This document shows, piece by piece, positions 10,582 to 19,120 of a stretch of DNA of 64,000 nt. Made by a program: the position numbers and the translations under genes. Each line of letters starts with the position of its first letter. Positions within the stretch are counted from its first letter, which is position 1. The notes under the pieces were generated by a model that was not told the origin of the DNA, searched no databases, and saw nothing but the letters and a program-made list of their open reading frames with translations. The stretch lies in contig JAMOTK010000055.1 in the NCBI GenBank assembly GCA_027062365.1, positions 1 to 64,000 on the forward strand. The letters run 5' to 3'. This stretch comes from Sulfurovum sp. (GTDB lineage: Bacteria; Campylobacterota; Campylobacteria; Campylobacterales; Sulfurovaceae).

Positions 10582-11076
10582 TTAATCCACTATTTTAAGT
10601 CTAGCCAAAAGCCCTGCTGTAGTGGTATATCCTACTTCGGTAAAACTAAGTTCTCCGTGGCTATTGTAGATAAAGGTAGTAGGAAAAGCTTCTATATTAA
10701 ACTGTTTTGACCATTTGCCATCTTTGTCATTGAGTACGTTAAAGTGAAGTGATTTTTCGTGCATGTATGCTTGTAGTTGTGTATCACTTCCTGAATTGAC
10801 AGCGATACTTAGTACATTATAGTGTTTTGAAAGTGTCTCGATATTGCCAGATTCTAGTCTACAAGTAGGACACCATGTTGCCCAAAAATGAAGCACTAGA
10901 GGTTTGCCTTTTGTGAGTGTATAGCTACTCCCATCTAAGAGTATCACTGTTTTTAAAGGCAGTTGATTACTACTTAGCGTAGGTGTACGCAGATAGCTAA
11001 TAAGTGTAGTGATACTAAATAAAAGTACCCCTGCGATGAGGAGTTCTTTGGCTATAGATTGAAATTTTTCTTTCAT
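10582..11076 (-). CDS. Membrane-anchored thioredoxin-like disulfide protein (TlpA/ScsD type)
   Basis: A 164-residue protein with an N-terminal membrane anchor (about 11-27), then a periplasmic thioredoxin domain with LHFWATWCPTCRLE (WCPTC active site near residue 72) and the cis-Pro motif EAFPTTFIYN. Its size and layout fit the TlpA/ResA/ScsD group that handles thiol-disulfide exchange in the envelope. Its ATG directly follows the stop of the 73-residue gene upstream (TAGATG), which in turn follows the CAP gene, giving a three-gene coupled operon. Confidence 0.85.
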   Translation of the reverse strand: MKEKFQSIAKELLIAGVLLFSITTLISYLRTPTLSSNQLPLKTVILLDGSSYTLTKGKPLVLHFWATWCPTCRLESGNIETLSKHYNVLSIAVNSGSDTQLQAYMHEKSLHFNVLNDKDGKWSKQFNIEAFPTTFIYNSHGELSFTEVGYTTTAGLLARLKIVD

Positions 11077-11298
11077 CTAATCCAAATCCATATCATCCCA
11101 AAACTCATTATAATCCAGATTGGTCATGGCATTTTCATCTTCTATATTCTTTTCCATTAGACGTTTTTGTTCACTGTCAAAGTACTGCTCTAAAGACGCT
11201 TCTAATATTTGATTTACATCTTTATTTAACATTTTAGAAAAGAGTTGTAGGTTTTCTACGGTGCTTTGTTTGAGTACTAAATTCAATGTATCTTGCAT
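11077..11298 (-). CDS. Small acidic hypothetical protein (73 aa)
   Basis: Starting at the ATG one base after the CAP-protein stop (TAATATG), it encodes 73 residues: a helical N-terminal half (TLNLVLKQSTVENLQLFSKM) and a very acidic end (NLDYNEFWDDMDLD). The N-terminal half resembles the helix pattern of small ribbon-helix-helix or antitoxin-like proteins, but I cannot identify a family. The frame could extend 15 codons upstream; the coupled start is preferred. It is sandwiched without gaps between a CAP-domain and a thioredoxin-like gene. No toxin partner is apparent. Confidence 0.6.
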   Translation of the reverse strand: MQDTLNLVLKQSTVENLQLFSKMLNKDVNQILEASLEQYFDSEQKRLMEKNIEDENAMTNLDYNEFWDDMDLD

Positions 11299-11299
11299 A

Positions 11300-11845
11300 T
11301 TATTGTGGTCGTGCAAAAGATTGCGTCCAATAAGTACCCACACGTGAAAGAGCCATGTGCGTAAAAAAAGACCTCATGATATTGCTGCAGTGTCCAGGGC
11401 TATTGAGCCATGCTGCAATAACACTCTCTTCACTCGTGTAACCCCACGCTATATTTTCGCCTACATTACTCCAACTATATCCAACCCTCGTCAATCTATC
11501 CCATGGTAAAGAACCATCACTTCCTGTATGGCTAAAAAAGCCATTGCGATACATATCATCACTGTGTATCCGAGACGATGATTCTACTGTGCCATTCCAA
11601 GAAACATCTGCTACAGGAGGATAATAAATCCCTCCACAGTTTTGCCCAGAACTCCGTGCATTATTGACCAATGCCAATAAATTGTCTTGATTTAAGACCA
11701 CTTCTCCTGCGACCAAAGGCGTGGTAGTGGTACTAGATGTGCTTATAGGTATTATCAAATCCCCCATAGAAATAAGTACTATATTGTTTTGTTGTGCAGA
11801 TAGAAAAGAGAAAAGTATCGCAAGAAGAGAAAATATTTTTAACAT
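11300..11845 (-). CDS. Secreted CAP-domain (SCP/PR-1-like) protein
   Basis: A 181-residue protein with signal peptide (1-17, ending LSAQQ) and a CAP domain: HSDDMYRNGFFSHTG, GYSWSNVGENIAWGY and AAWLNSPGHCSNIM carry the conserved His, Glu and Cys residues in the right order. Between signal peptide and domain lies a short IVLISMGDLIIPI segment and a Ser/Thr-rich linker. Bacterial CAP proteins are extracellular with mostly unknown activity. First gene of a three-gene coupled operon; divergent from the lipoprotein gene at 11938. Confidence 0.88.
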   Translation of the reverse strand: MLKIFSLLAILFSFLSAQQNNIVLISMGDLIIPISTSSTTTTPLVAGEVVLNQDNLLALVNNARSSGQNCGGIYYPPVADVSWNGTVESSSRIHSDDMYRNGFFSHTGSDGSLPWDRLTRVGYSWSNVGENIAWGYTSEESVIAAWLNSPGHCSNIMRSFFTHMALSRVGTYWTQSFARPQ

Positions 11846-11937
11846 AATTTTACCTCGAAGTATGAGTATTTGTAAGAATATTATATTGTAACTTTATAAA
11901 CTTTTAGATAAGATAGCAGATATAAAAAGGATTTTAC

Positions 11938-12348
11938 ATGAAACACTACTTACCTACACTCTTTATCTCACTCTTTGTCTTACTAGGCTGTGAAAATATT
12001 GAGTTCAATACACCTATTGTTGCACCTATTGCTTCAAATGATACAGCCAGTCTCTCTATTGGAGGTAGTGTTACCATTAACGTATTGAGCAATGATACGG
12101 CAAGTACAGGCAACACTATCAATACCACATCTGTGACAATTGTCCGTGATGCAAGTAAAGGTAGTACAGTGGTCAATCAAGAAGGAACTGTCCAATATAT
12201 CTCTGATGGAGTTTATGTAGGTACAGAAACCTTTACCTATACTGTAAAAGACAACAAAGGCACACTCTCGAATGAAGCCACAGTGACAGTAAATATCAAT
12301 GCTACAGTTGTGGTACCACCTATTGAAGAGACTAATACTACAACATAA
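11938..12348 (+). CDS. Small lipoprotein with one VCBS/Big_9-like Ig domain
   Basis: A 136-residue protein with signal peptide and lipobox LLGC (Cys about 18). The rest is essentially one tandem-type Ig/cadherin-like domain: APIASNDTASLSIGGSVTIN, VLSNDTAS and ETFTYTVKDNKGTLSNEATV match the VCBS-associated Big_9 pattern usually found in long arrays in giant adhesins. Here it is a single, lipid-anchored unit. An AAAAGGATT ribosome binding site precedes ATG. Divergent from the CAP gene; convergent with the GIY-YIG gene. Confidence 0.78.
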   Translation: MKHYLPTLFISLFVLLGCENIEFNTPIVAPIASNDTASLSIGGSVTINVLSNDTASTGNTINTTSVTIVRDASKGSTVVNQEGTVQYISDGVYVGTETFTYTVKDNKGTLSNEATVTVNINATVVVPPIEETNTTT

Positions 12349-12360
12349 ATACGTAGTGAT

Positions 12361-12624
12361 TCAACTCTGCTCTATTAACGCCCATTTTTCTTTTTTGGTC
12401 ATTTTCTTTTTTATCTGATATTCACGTTTAGACGCACTGCTTCTATCTGGATGGGGTTCATGATAGAGAAGGCTTACGGGTCGTCTGCTACGTGTGTATT
12501 TTGCTCCCCTACTAGAAGTATTATGTTCTAATACACGGCGTTCTATATGGGTACATATACCTGTATAAAGTGTGTTATCAGCACAGTGTACGATGTAGAC
12601 GTAGTAGATGATATAGCCTTTCAC
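12361..12624 (-). CDS. GIY-YIG nuclease family protein (YhbQ-like)
   Basis: An 87-residue single-domain protein: YYVYIVHCADNTLYTGIC carries the modified GIY-YIG strand pair, followed by RRVLEHN and the KYTRSRRPVSLLYHE block with the catalytic Arg region, then REYQIKKKMTKKEKWALI. The only start in the right place is GTG at 12624. The family is small and stand-alone, implicated in DNA processing, with few members characterised. Confidence 0.88.
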   Translation of the reverse strand: MKGYIIYYVYIVHCADNTLYTGICTHIERRVLEHNTSSRGAKYTRSRRPVSLLYHEPHPDRSSASKREYQIKKKMTKKEKWALIEQS

Positions 12625-12715
12625 ACGCTTAAGTATTATTATTTTACCCTATTGACAGCACGTTTTAGATAAAATTGGCGATTAAAAAACTCATTTGTTT
12701 AAGGAAACACTTTAT

Positions 12716-14680
12716 ATGTCAAACTCTTGCGAAAAAGCTTATATTACTACACCTATTTATTATGTCAATGACATTGCACACATTGGTCATGCCTATACGA
12801 CTATCATTGCAGATACACTTGCACGGTATTCTCGTATGGCAGGGCTTGAAACCTTTTTTCTTACTGGTACAGACGAACATGGTCAAAAGATAGAAGAAGC
12901 AGCCAAAAGTAGAGGGAAAACAAGTCAAGCCTATGCTGATGAAATTTCTGCTACTTTCAAAAACCTTTGGGATGACTTTGACATCTCTTATGATAAATTT
13001 ATCAGAACAACTGATGCTGAGCATATTAAGGGTGTACAAAAAGCCTTTAGTACCATGCACAGTAATGGGGATATTTACAAAGATACGTACAAAGGGCATT
13101 ACTGTATCTCTTGTGAGACTTTTTTCCCATTGATTCAGCTCGTGGATGAAGAATTTTGTCCTGAATGTGGGAAAAGTACGAGTATTGTAGAAGAAGAGAG
13201 TTATTTCTTTAAACTTTCAAAGTATGAAGATAGACTGCTTGAATGGTATGCTCAAAACGATGATTGTATCTTACCAAGAAGCAAAAAAAATGAAGTGATA
13301 CGTTTTGTAGAAGGAGGTCTTCAAGACCTTTCTATCACACGTACTTCTTTTGATTGGGGTGTCAAACTCCCTGAAGATATGAATGACCCTAAGCATGTCA
13401 TGTATGTATGGCTCGATGCGTTGATGAACTATGTAACAGCCTTAGGATATGGTACAGATGATGCCAATATGGACTATTGGCCAGCTCGTGTTCAGCTCAT
13501 TGGTAAAGATATTTTACGTTTTCATGCTATCTACTGGCCTGCATTTCTTATGAGCCTTGACCTACCCTTGCCCAAGCATATTGCAGCACATGGTTGGTGG
13601 ACACGTGATGGTGAGAAAATGTCCAAATCTAAAGGCAATGTCGTCAATCCCAAAGAAGTAGCAGATGCCTATGGACTAGATAGTTTTCGTTATTTTATGC
13701 TTCGTGAAGTTCCTTTTGGTGGAGATGGTGACTTTTCTCAAAAAGCCTTGATTGACCGTATCAATTCGGATTTAGGTAATGACCTTGGTAACTTAATGAA
13801 CCGTCTTATCGGTATGTCTGGGAAATATTTTGAAGGGAAGGTAGACTCTTCACTGGTAGAAAAATACTATCAAGTAGAACTCGATGAAGTCCATGCTTCA
13901 CTTGCTAAACTAGAACCTCTTTTGTATGAGATGCAACTTCATCGTTATTTAGAAGAGTTATGGAGACCACTGACTGTAGCAAATAGAGCCATAGATAAGT
14001 ATCAACCATGGACACTCATAAAAGAAGGCAAAGAAGAAGAAGCCATGGCACTCAATGGTCTTATCGCTGCGATACTTGCCAAAGTTTCTGTGATGCTCTA
14101 TCCTGTCATGCCTGAGATATGTACCAAAATTTCTACAGCATTGGGCTTTAGTATCAATCATGATACATGGACTAAATTAGCCATGGGTACGGCACTTCTT
14201 GAGACATTTACACTAGAGAAGATAGACCCTCTTTTCCCTCGTATAGAAGAGCCACTACTTGCACAAATAGACCCTGTAGATAAAAAAGAAGAGCCTAAAA
14301 AGAAAGAAAATCCTAAGAAAAAAGAGAATCAATCTAAGCCTACAGAAGGCATAGCACTCATAGGCATAGACCAATTTTTCCAGACTTCTTTAAAGGTAGG
14401 TACGGTAGTCCAAGCAGATGAAGTACCAAAAAGTAAAAAACTCCTCTTACTTCAAGTGGATGTAGGAGAAGAGACACCAAGACAAATAGTTGCAGGTATC
14501 AAAGAGTGGTACAGTGCTGAAGATATGTTAGATACACAAGTTTGTGTGGTAGCCAATCTTAACCCAGCCAAACTCATGGGACATCTTTCAGAAGGTATGC
14601 TTTTAGCTGCCAAAGATAAAGATGGTCTATGTATGATACGCCCAGAAAAACCAAAAACTTCTGGCACACCTATCGGGTAA
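12716..14680 (+). CDS. metG: Methionyl-tRNA synthetase
   Basis: About 654 residues. Class I synthetase charging tRNA(Met). Signatures: HIGHAYTTI (HIGH), the zinc knuckle CISC...FCPECG, and KMSKSKGNVV (KMSKS). After the anticodon-binding helical region a Lys/Glu-rich linker (about 530-550, KKKENPKKKEN) leads to a C-terminal EMAP/Trbp111-type tRNA-binding domain (about 560-654, GVVQADEVPKSKKLLLLQVD). The start at 12716 is chosen because AAGGA lies upstream; an in-frame ATG at 12695 lacks one. The following gene is 11 nt downstream, a conserved neighbourhood in this phylum. Confidence 0.96.
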   Translation: MSNSCEKAYITTPIYYVNDIAHIGHAYTTIIADTLARYSRMAGLETFFLTGTDEHGQKIEEAAKSRGKTSQAYADEISATFKNLWDDFDISYDKFIRTTDAEHIKGVQKAFSTMHSNGDIYKDTYKGHYCISCETFFPLIQLVDEEFCPECGKSTSIVEEESYFFKLSKYEDRLLEWYAQNDDCILPRSKKNEVIRFVEGGLQDLSITRTSFDWGVKLPEDMNDPKHVMYVWLDALMNYVTALGYGTDDANMDYWPARVQLIGKDILRFHAIYWPAFLMSLDLPLPKHIAAHGWWTRDGEKMSKSKGNVVNPKEVADAYGLDSFRYFMLREVPFGGDGDFSQKALIDRINSDLGNDLGNLMNRLIGMSGKYFEGKVDSSLVEKYYQVELDEVHASLAKLEPLLYEMQLHRYLEELWRPLTVANRAIDKYQPWTLIKEGKEEEAMALNGLIAAILAKVSVMLYPVMPEICTKISTALGFSINHDTWTKLAMGTALLETFTLEKIDPLFPRIEEPLLAQIDPVDKKEEPKKKENPKKKENQSKPTEGIALIGIDQFFQTSLKVGTVVQADEVPKSKKLLLLQVDVGEETPRQIVAGIKEWYSAEDMLDTQVCVVANLNPAKLMGHLSEGMLLAAKDKDGLCMIRPEKPKTSGTPIG

Positions 14681-14691
14681 GGGAGTTAAAT

Positions 14692-15672
14692 ATGAAAATT
14701 GAAGATATTATTAATCTAACAGAAGGGGTCTTAATCAATACCCCTCAAGTCCAAGCGATAGAATCGGCTACTGTATTTTACTCCAAAGTAGAAGATGGTG
14801 ACCTTTTTATCTCATCCAATCAAGAAGAGATAGACCAAGCCATAGCCAATGGTGCCTATGCTATTATCTATGATGATGAAACAATTAAAAGAAGAGATGA
14901 TGAAATTGCATGGATAAAAGTTTCAGATATTCAATTGGCTGCTTTTAAGCTCGTACGCTATGTCATCATAAAAAAAGAAGCACTCTTTTATCTACTTTCA
15001 GAACATGAACTTACCTTTTTAAAAATGATACTCAAACATAAAGGCAATGTCTCTTTCATTGCCAATGATTGGAAAAAAGCATTTGAACAGATACTCAATA
15101 GCGATGCTTCTTTGTTTGTAGGTACAGATAAAGAGTTGATGCAACTTATCAAACCTGATGTATCTACATTAAACAAAGATGTTGAGGGCTATATCGTCTC
15201 TGATACATTGTTCAAATCTACCTATAAAGTGGGTGGATTTCTTTATCAAGAAAAAGAGCTTATTCCCTTTCATTTGGAGTACCTACTTCGTGCTGTAGAC
15301 TTTTGTAATATACATACCCTACCTACTACGATGGATCGGATAAAGTATACCAAGCATTTTATGCCTATCTTTATTGATGCAAAATTACGCTCAACACAAG
15401 CGAGTAAGAGTGATAGAGTAGCCATTTTTACCGACAACACTTCTGATATTACCAAAGCAAGAGAGTATGTGATGAGAAGTAATATGTGGGTAAAAAGTGT
15501 CGTATTTACCCCACCTAAGACCAAAGTACCTGGTATTGACCACCCCCATTGGTTTGAGAGTGAAGATGAAGTACGTCATTTATTGAAAAATATTCAATAT
15601 AACTATGCTTTTATCTATAATGCTGATAAAAGTATCTTAAATACAATACAAGAAGAGTATTCACTCTTTTAA
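14692..15672 (+). CDS. MurE/MurF N-terminal-like protein, function unknown
   Basis: A 326-residue protein starting at an ATG behind GGGAG. The first 90 residues (TEGVLINTP..., YSKVEDGDLFISSNQEEIDQAIANGAYAIIYDD) look like the substrate-binding N-terminal domain of MurE/MurF ligases, but no ATP-binding GTNGKT motif follows, so it cannot be a ligase by itself. The middle and C-terminal parts are unrecognised. It follows metG closely and precedes mltG, suggesting a cell-wall link. I believe it is a conserved unknown of Campylobacterota; this recollection needs a search. Confidence 0.7.
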   Translation: MKIEDIINLTEGVLINTPQVQAIESATVFYSKVEDGDLFISSNQEEIDQAIANGAYAIIYDDETIKRRDDEIAWIKVSDIQLAAFKLVRYVIIKKEALFYLLSEHELTFLKMILKHKGNVSFIANDWKKAFEQILNSDASLFVGTDKELMQLIKPDVSTLNKDVEGYIVSDTLFKSTYKVGGFLYQEKELIPFHLEYLLRAVDFCNIHTLPTTMDRIKYTKHFMPIFIDAKLRSTQASKSDRVAIFTDNTSDITKAREYVMRSNMWVKSVVFTPPKTKVPGIDHPHWFESEDEVRHLLKNIQYNYAFIYNADKSILNTIQEEYSLF

Positions 15673-15732
15673 GTAAGTATCAAGCCTAAAGAAACTATAG
15701 TAGTTCATAATATATACATATAAGGATATTTG

Positions 15733-16917
15733 ATGCAGAGATTGGTACGTATAAAATACCATTTTCTACGTCTTTTATCTAAACTACTCATTATACTCCT
15801 ACTCATCCCCCTAGCCTACAACTTTATCCCTATAGAACAAGGAAAAAGTACTTTTTATCTGCCTAAAGCGACAAATGATTCATTGATAGCTACGCTACAA
15901 GAACATGGGTATAGTGTCTATGACATAGATAAAATTATGCTCAATGTACTCTTTGATACACCTCAAAAAGGATGGTATCGTGTACCCAAAATAGAAAAAG
16001 AGAGATTTGAATTTTTTAAAAATATAACAAAAGAAGAGATGAAGACCATACGTATTAAAATCTATGGAGGAGAAAATAGTGAAGAACTCACCAAACGCCT
16101 TGCCAAAGACTTAAACCTAAACCCAAAAAAACTACTCAAAATCTATAAAGAAAAAAGCACCTTTACAGAAGCAGATATTCTTTCTGGATTTTATATTGTT
16201 CCTACAGATGCCGATGAAGCATCTATTTTATCGGCACTTTTTGCGATGTCTAATGATAAATTAAACCTTTTTAGCCAACAATACACCAATAGTGTCCCCA
16301 ATGAGTTAGAACTAAAAGTAATACTCATTATTGCTTCTATTATACAAAAAGAAACCTACAACTCTAAAGAGATGTCTCTTATCTCTTCTGTCATCCAAAA
16401 TCGTTTGGAAAAAAATATGAGGCTCCAAATGGATGGGACACTCAATTATGGAAAATATTCACATAAAGTAGTCACTTCTAGCCGTATCAAAACCGATATG
16501 AGTTACTATAATACCTACAAACATAAAGGTCTTCCTCCTGCTCCCCTTTGTACGGTGAGTATCCAAGCCTTAGAAGCATCTTTTAACCCTAAAAAAACAA
16601 ACTATCTTTATTTTATGCTCAACAAAAAAGGAACACATGACTTTGCATCCTCATACAAAGAGCATAAAAAAAACATTAAAGCATTTAAATATAAACCAAA
16701 AAAAGTGAAGAAGATAAAAAAAGTAATAAAAACTATAAAAACTATAAAAAGTAAAAAAGATAAAAAAAGTAAAAAAGATAAAAAAAGTGTAGTTTCCAAA
16801 AAGAATAGTGAAAATAACGAAAGTATCGAAAATAAAGAAGCTGTAAAACTTTTTGACAAACTGATAAAACCTATAGAAAACAATGAAAGTCTCATGAAAA
16901 TGATACTTTTAAAATAG
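15733..16917 (+). CDS. mltG: Endolytic murein transglycosylase MltG-like, with Lys-rich tail
   Basis: About 394 residues: one membrane anchor (about 13-30), a LysM-like subdomain, then the YceG/MltG catalytic region with the Glu in IIASIIQKETYN, plus QNRLEKNMRLQMDGTLNYG and the AGLPPAP-type loop (KGLPPAPLCTVSIQALEAS). It cleaves nascent glycan strands at the inner membrane. ATG at 15733 has AAGGAT 5 nt upstream; a TTG codon just before it is disregarded. Unusual: after the normal end of the domain (about 310) a tail of some 80 residues is dominated by Lys (KSKKDKKSKKDKKS). Confidence 0.9.
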   Translation: MQRLVRIKYHFLRLLSKLLIILLLIPLAYNFIPIEQGKSTFYLPKATNDSLIATLQEHGYSVYDIDKIMLNVLFDTPQKGWYRVPKIEKERFEFFKNITKEEMKTIRIKIYGGENSEELTKRLAKDLNLNPKKLLKIYKEKSTFTEADILSGFYIVPTDADEASILSALFAMSNDKLNLFSQQYTNSVPNELELKVILIIASIIQKETYNSKEMSLISSVIQNRLEKNMRLQMDGTLNYGKYSHKVVTSSRIKTDMSYYNTYKHKGLPPAPLCTVSIQALEASFNPKKTNYLYFMLNKKGTHDFASSYKEHKKNIKAFKYKPKKVKKIKKVIKTIKTIKSKKDKKSKKDKKSVVSKKNSENNESIENKEAVKLFDKLIKPIENNESLMKMILLK

Positions 16918-16956
16918 GTCATGATATAATACGTCACTTAAAACTTAGTAGCCACC

Positions 16957-16972
16957 GAAGGAATATACCATC
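16957..16972 (+). promoter_or_regulatory. Ribosome binding site with apparent AUC start codon
   Basis: GAAGGA (16957-16962) is followed after 7 nt by ATC (16970-16972), which opens the DEAD-box helicase frame. Between the in-frame TAG at 16949 and the first ATG at 17078 there is no ATG, GTG or TTG, and the codons in between encode the Q motif. AUC is therefore the best start candidate. Confidence 0.6.
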
Positions 16973-18238
16973 AAAGCATTTGAAAAACTTAATTTACACC
17001 CCGATATATTACGTGCTGTAGCACATGAAAAATATGAAAACACCACAGCCATACAAAATAAAGTCATCCCTCCTGCGATGAGAGGAATAGATATTTTGGG
17101 TGCATCCAAATCAGGTACAGGCAAAACAGCTGCGTATGTACTACCCCTACTGAATAAGCTTCAAAAGATAGTCAAAAAAGATGAAAAAGTCATACGAGCA
17201 TTAATCTTAGTGCCTACTATCGAACTAGCAGACCAAGTCTCTCGTACTATCGTGGCTTTTTCTCAGTACCTTGATATACAAACAATGAAAGTACAAGGTG
17301 GCTCAAAAAAGAGTGAGCAACTCCAAAAGCTTAAACAAGGGGCAGACATCGTAGTAGCCACGCCTGGTAGATTACAAGACTTTATCCACCATGATAAGAT
17401 AAACCTACAATATGTCAATACCATTGTCCTAGATGAAGCCGATACGATGCTAGAGTTAGGATTTTTGGGTGAGATAAAAGCCATACTCAAAAGCTGTAAT
17501 CATCCTAAACAAATGATGTGTTTTTCTGCAACTATCTCTCAAAATATCAAAAAGCTTTCCAAAGAGTTTTTATCCAATCCCACTATAATAGAGGTAAGCA
17601 ACAGACGTGACGTAGTCAATGCTATCAAACATCGTGCCTACAAGGTAGATAAGAAACGTAAAGCAGCTCTCACAGCTAAACTTATCAAAGATATGGGCGT
17701 AGAACAAGTCCTCATCTTTGTCAATAAAAAAGATGTGGCAGACAAACTTTATGCCTATCTAAAAACACAAGATATTTGGACTTCTATTATTCATGGAGAC
17801 ATCCACAGAGGAGGACGTGCCAAAGCGTTGAGCCTTCTAAAAAGTGGTAAGACACAAGTGCTTGTAGCCACAGACATAGCCGCTAGAGGGATAGACATAA
17901 AAGAGCTTCCTTTGGTGATTAACTTTGACTTACCAGAAAGTACGGATGACTTTACACACAGAGTAGGAAGAACAGGACGTGCAAACAATAAAGGAGGCGT
18001 AGTAACGCTTCTTACTATCCACGATTATAATGCATTCTCTACCATAGAAAAACATCTCAAACTCAATGTCAAACGTGAGATTATGGAAGGCTTTGAAATT
18101 ACAGACAAGCAACCACGTCAGGCACGTCCACGCAAAAAGTCTCTCTCAGAAAAAAAGGGAAAGATAGACTATGACAAAAAACGTCGCTACACCTATGCTG
18201 CCCAAAAGAAGAAAAAACAAGAGAGAAACAAAAAATAA
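16970..18238 (+). CDS. DEAD-box ATP-dependent RNA helicase
   Basis: About 422 residues if counted from the ATC at 16970. Motifs in order: the Q motif ENTTAIQNKVIPPAM (about 24-38), Walker A ASKSGTGKT (45-53), PTIELA, TPGRLQDF, DEAD (155-158), SAT, then helicase domain 2 with VLVATDIAARGIDI and HRVGRTGRANN, and a basic C-terminal tail typical of RhlE-type RNA helicases. Starting at the first ATG (17078) would delete the Q motif, so the upstream non-canonical start is favoured. The next gene begins 2 nt after the stop. It probably works in ribosome assembly or mRNA decay. Confidence 0.9.
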   Translation: MKAFEKLNLHPDILRAVAHEKYENTTAIQNKVIPPAMRGIDILGASKSGTGKTAAYVLPLLNKLQKIVKKDEKVIRALILVPTIELADQVSRTIVAFSQYLDIQTMKVQGGSKKSEQLQKLKQGADIVVATPGRLQDFIHHDKINLQYVNTIVLDEADTMLELGFLGEIKAILKSCNHPKQMMCFSATISQNIKKLSKEFLSNPTIIEVSNRRDVVNAIKHRAYKVDKKRKAALTAKLIKDMGVEQVLIFVNKKDVADKLYAYLKTQDIWTSIIHGDIHRGGRAKALSLLKSGKTQVLVATDIAARGIDIKELPLVINFDLPESTDDFTHRVGRTGRANNKGGVVTLLTIHDYNAFSTIEKHLKLNVKREIMEGFEITDKQPRQARPRKKSLSEKKGKIDYDKKRRYTYAAQKKKKQERNKK

Positions 18239-18240
18239 AT

Positions 18241-19044
18241 ATGCAAAAGATAGCCATAAAACAAATACTTAAAGAGAGACCTTTTAGCCTAGTCCTCTCA
18301 GGTGGTGGGGCTTTGGGTATCGCCCATTTGGGTGTCTTGTATGACTTAGAAAAAAGTCATCTTAGCCCTCATGAGATTATAGGCACAAGCATGGGTGGTA
18401 TCATCGGTGCGTGTATGGCAATAGGACTCAAAGAAGCAGAGATACGCTCTCATATCAAAGACTTTTCATCGGTTTCTAAATGGATAAAATTTTCTTTTTC
18501 AGGCAATGCTATCGTGGATAACTCTAAGATAGAACGTATTTTAACCCATATTTTTAAAAATAAAAAAATGCAAGAGACCCTTATCCCTCTCAAACTCATC
18601 ACAACCAATCTCAAAAATGGACACAAACGTGTCTTTACAGCCAAAGATGATATATATATCAAAGATGCCGTCTTAGCCACCATGGCAATCCCAGGGGTTT
18701 TTGATGAACATCTCATAGAGGGTGAGATTTATGGGGATGGTTTTTTATGTGAAAATTTAGGCATCAATGAAGCTTCATCTCCTACGCTCTTAGCTGTAGA
18801 TGTATTGGGTGAACATTCTTTTGAAAAAGAGATGCCAAATAACTTTTTCAAAACAGCCAATGTCATGGAAATGTTTGAAAAATCCATGCGATTACTCATC
18901 TACAATCAAAGCAAAACACATCTAGAAAATTCAGATAAAAATATCTACCTTATAGAACCCAAAACCTCAAACTATAGCACCTACCATTTCCACAAATACC
19001 TAGAAATACGTGCTTTGGGGTTGGGACTTTTGGATGATTATTAA
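18241..19044 (+). CDS. Patatin-like phospholipase family protein
   Basis: A 267-residue protein with the oxyanion-hole block LSGGGALGIAHLGVL, the nucleophile elbow GTSMGG (Ser50) and the catalytic Asp in YGDGF (Asp166), in place of the more usual DGG/DGA. No signal peptide or C-terminal barrel is present, so it is a small cytoplasmic or membrane-associated acyl hydrolase of the RssA/patatin type. It starts 2 nt after the helicase stop and may be co-transcribed. Confidence 0.88.
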   Translation: MQKIAIKQILKERPFSLVLSGGGALGIAHLGVLYDLEKSHLSPHEIIGTSMGGIIGACMAIGLKEAEIRSHIKDFSSVSKWIKFSFSGNAIVDNSKIERILTHIFKNKKMQETLIPLKLITTNLKNGHKRVFTAKDDIYIKDAVLATMAIPGVFDEHLIEGEIYGDGFLCENLGINEASSPTLLAVDVLGEHSFEKEMPNNFFKTANVMEMFEKSMRLLIYNQSKTHLENSDKNIYLIEPKTSNYSTYHFHKYLEIRALGLGLLDDY

Positions 19045-19078
19045 AAAATAAACAAATAAATTAAGATAAGTAAAATTA

Positions 19079-19120
19079 AAGTTTTAATAAAGTAGAATAT
19101 CTAAAAGGACTCTACAATGA
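19079..19120 (+). repeat. 42-bp direct repeat, left copy
   Basis: A perfect 42-bp match to 23307-23348. It contains AAAAGGA and ends with the ATGA that starts the gene at 19117. The copies bracket a 4.2-kb cassette. Confidence 0.95.
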
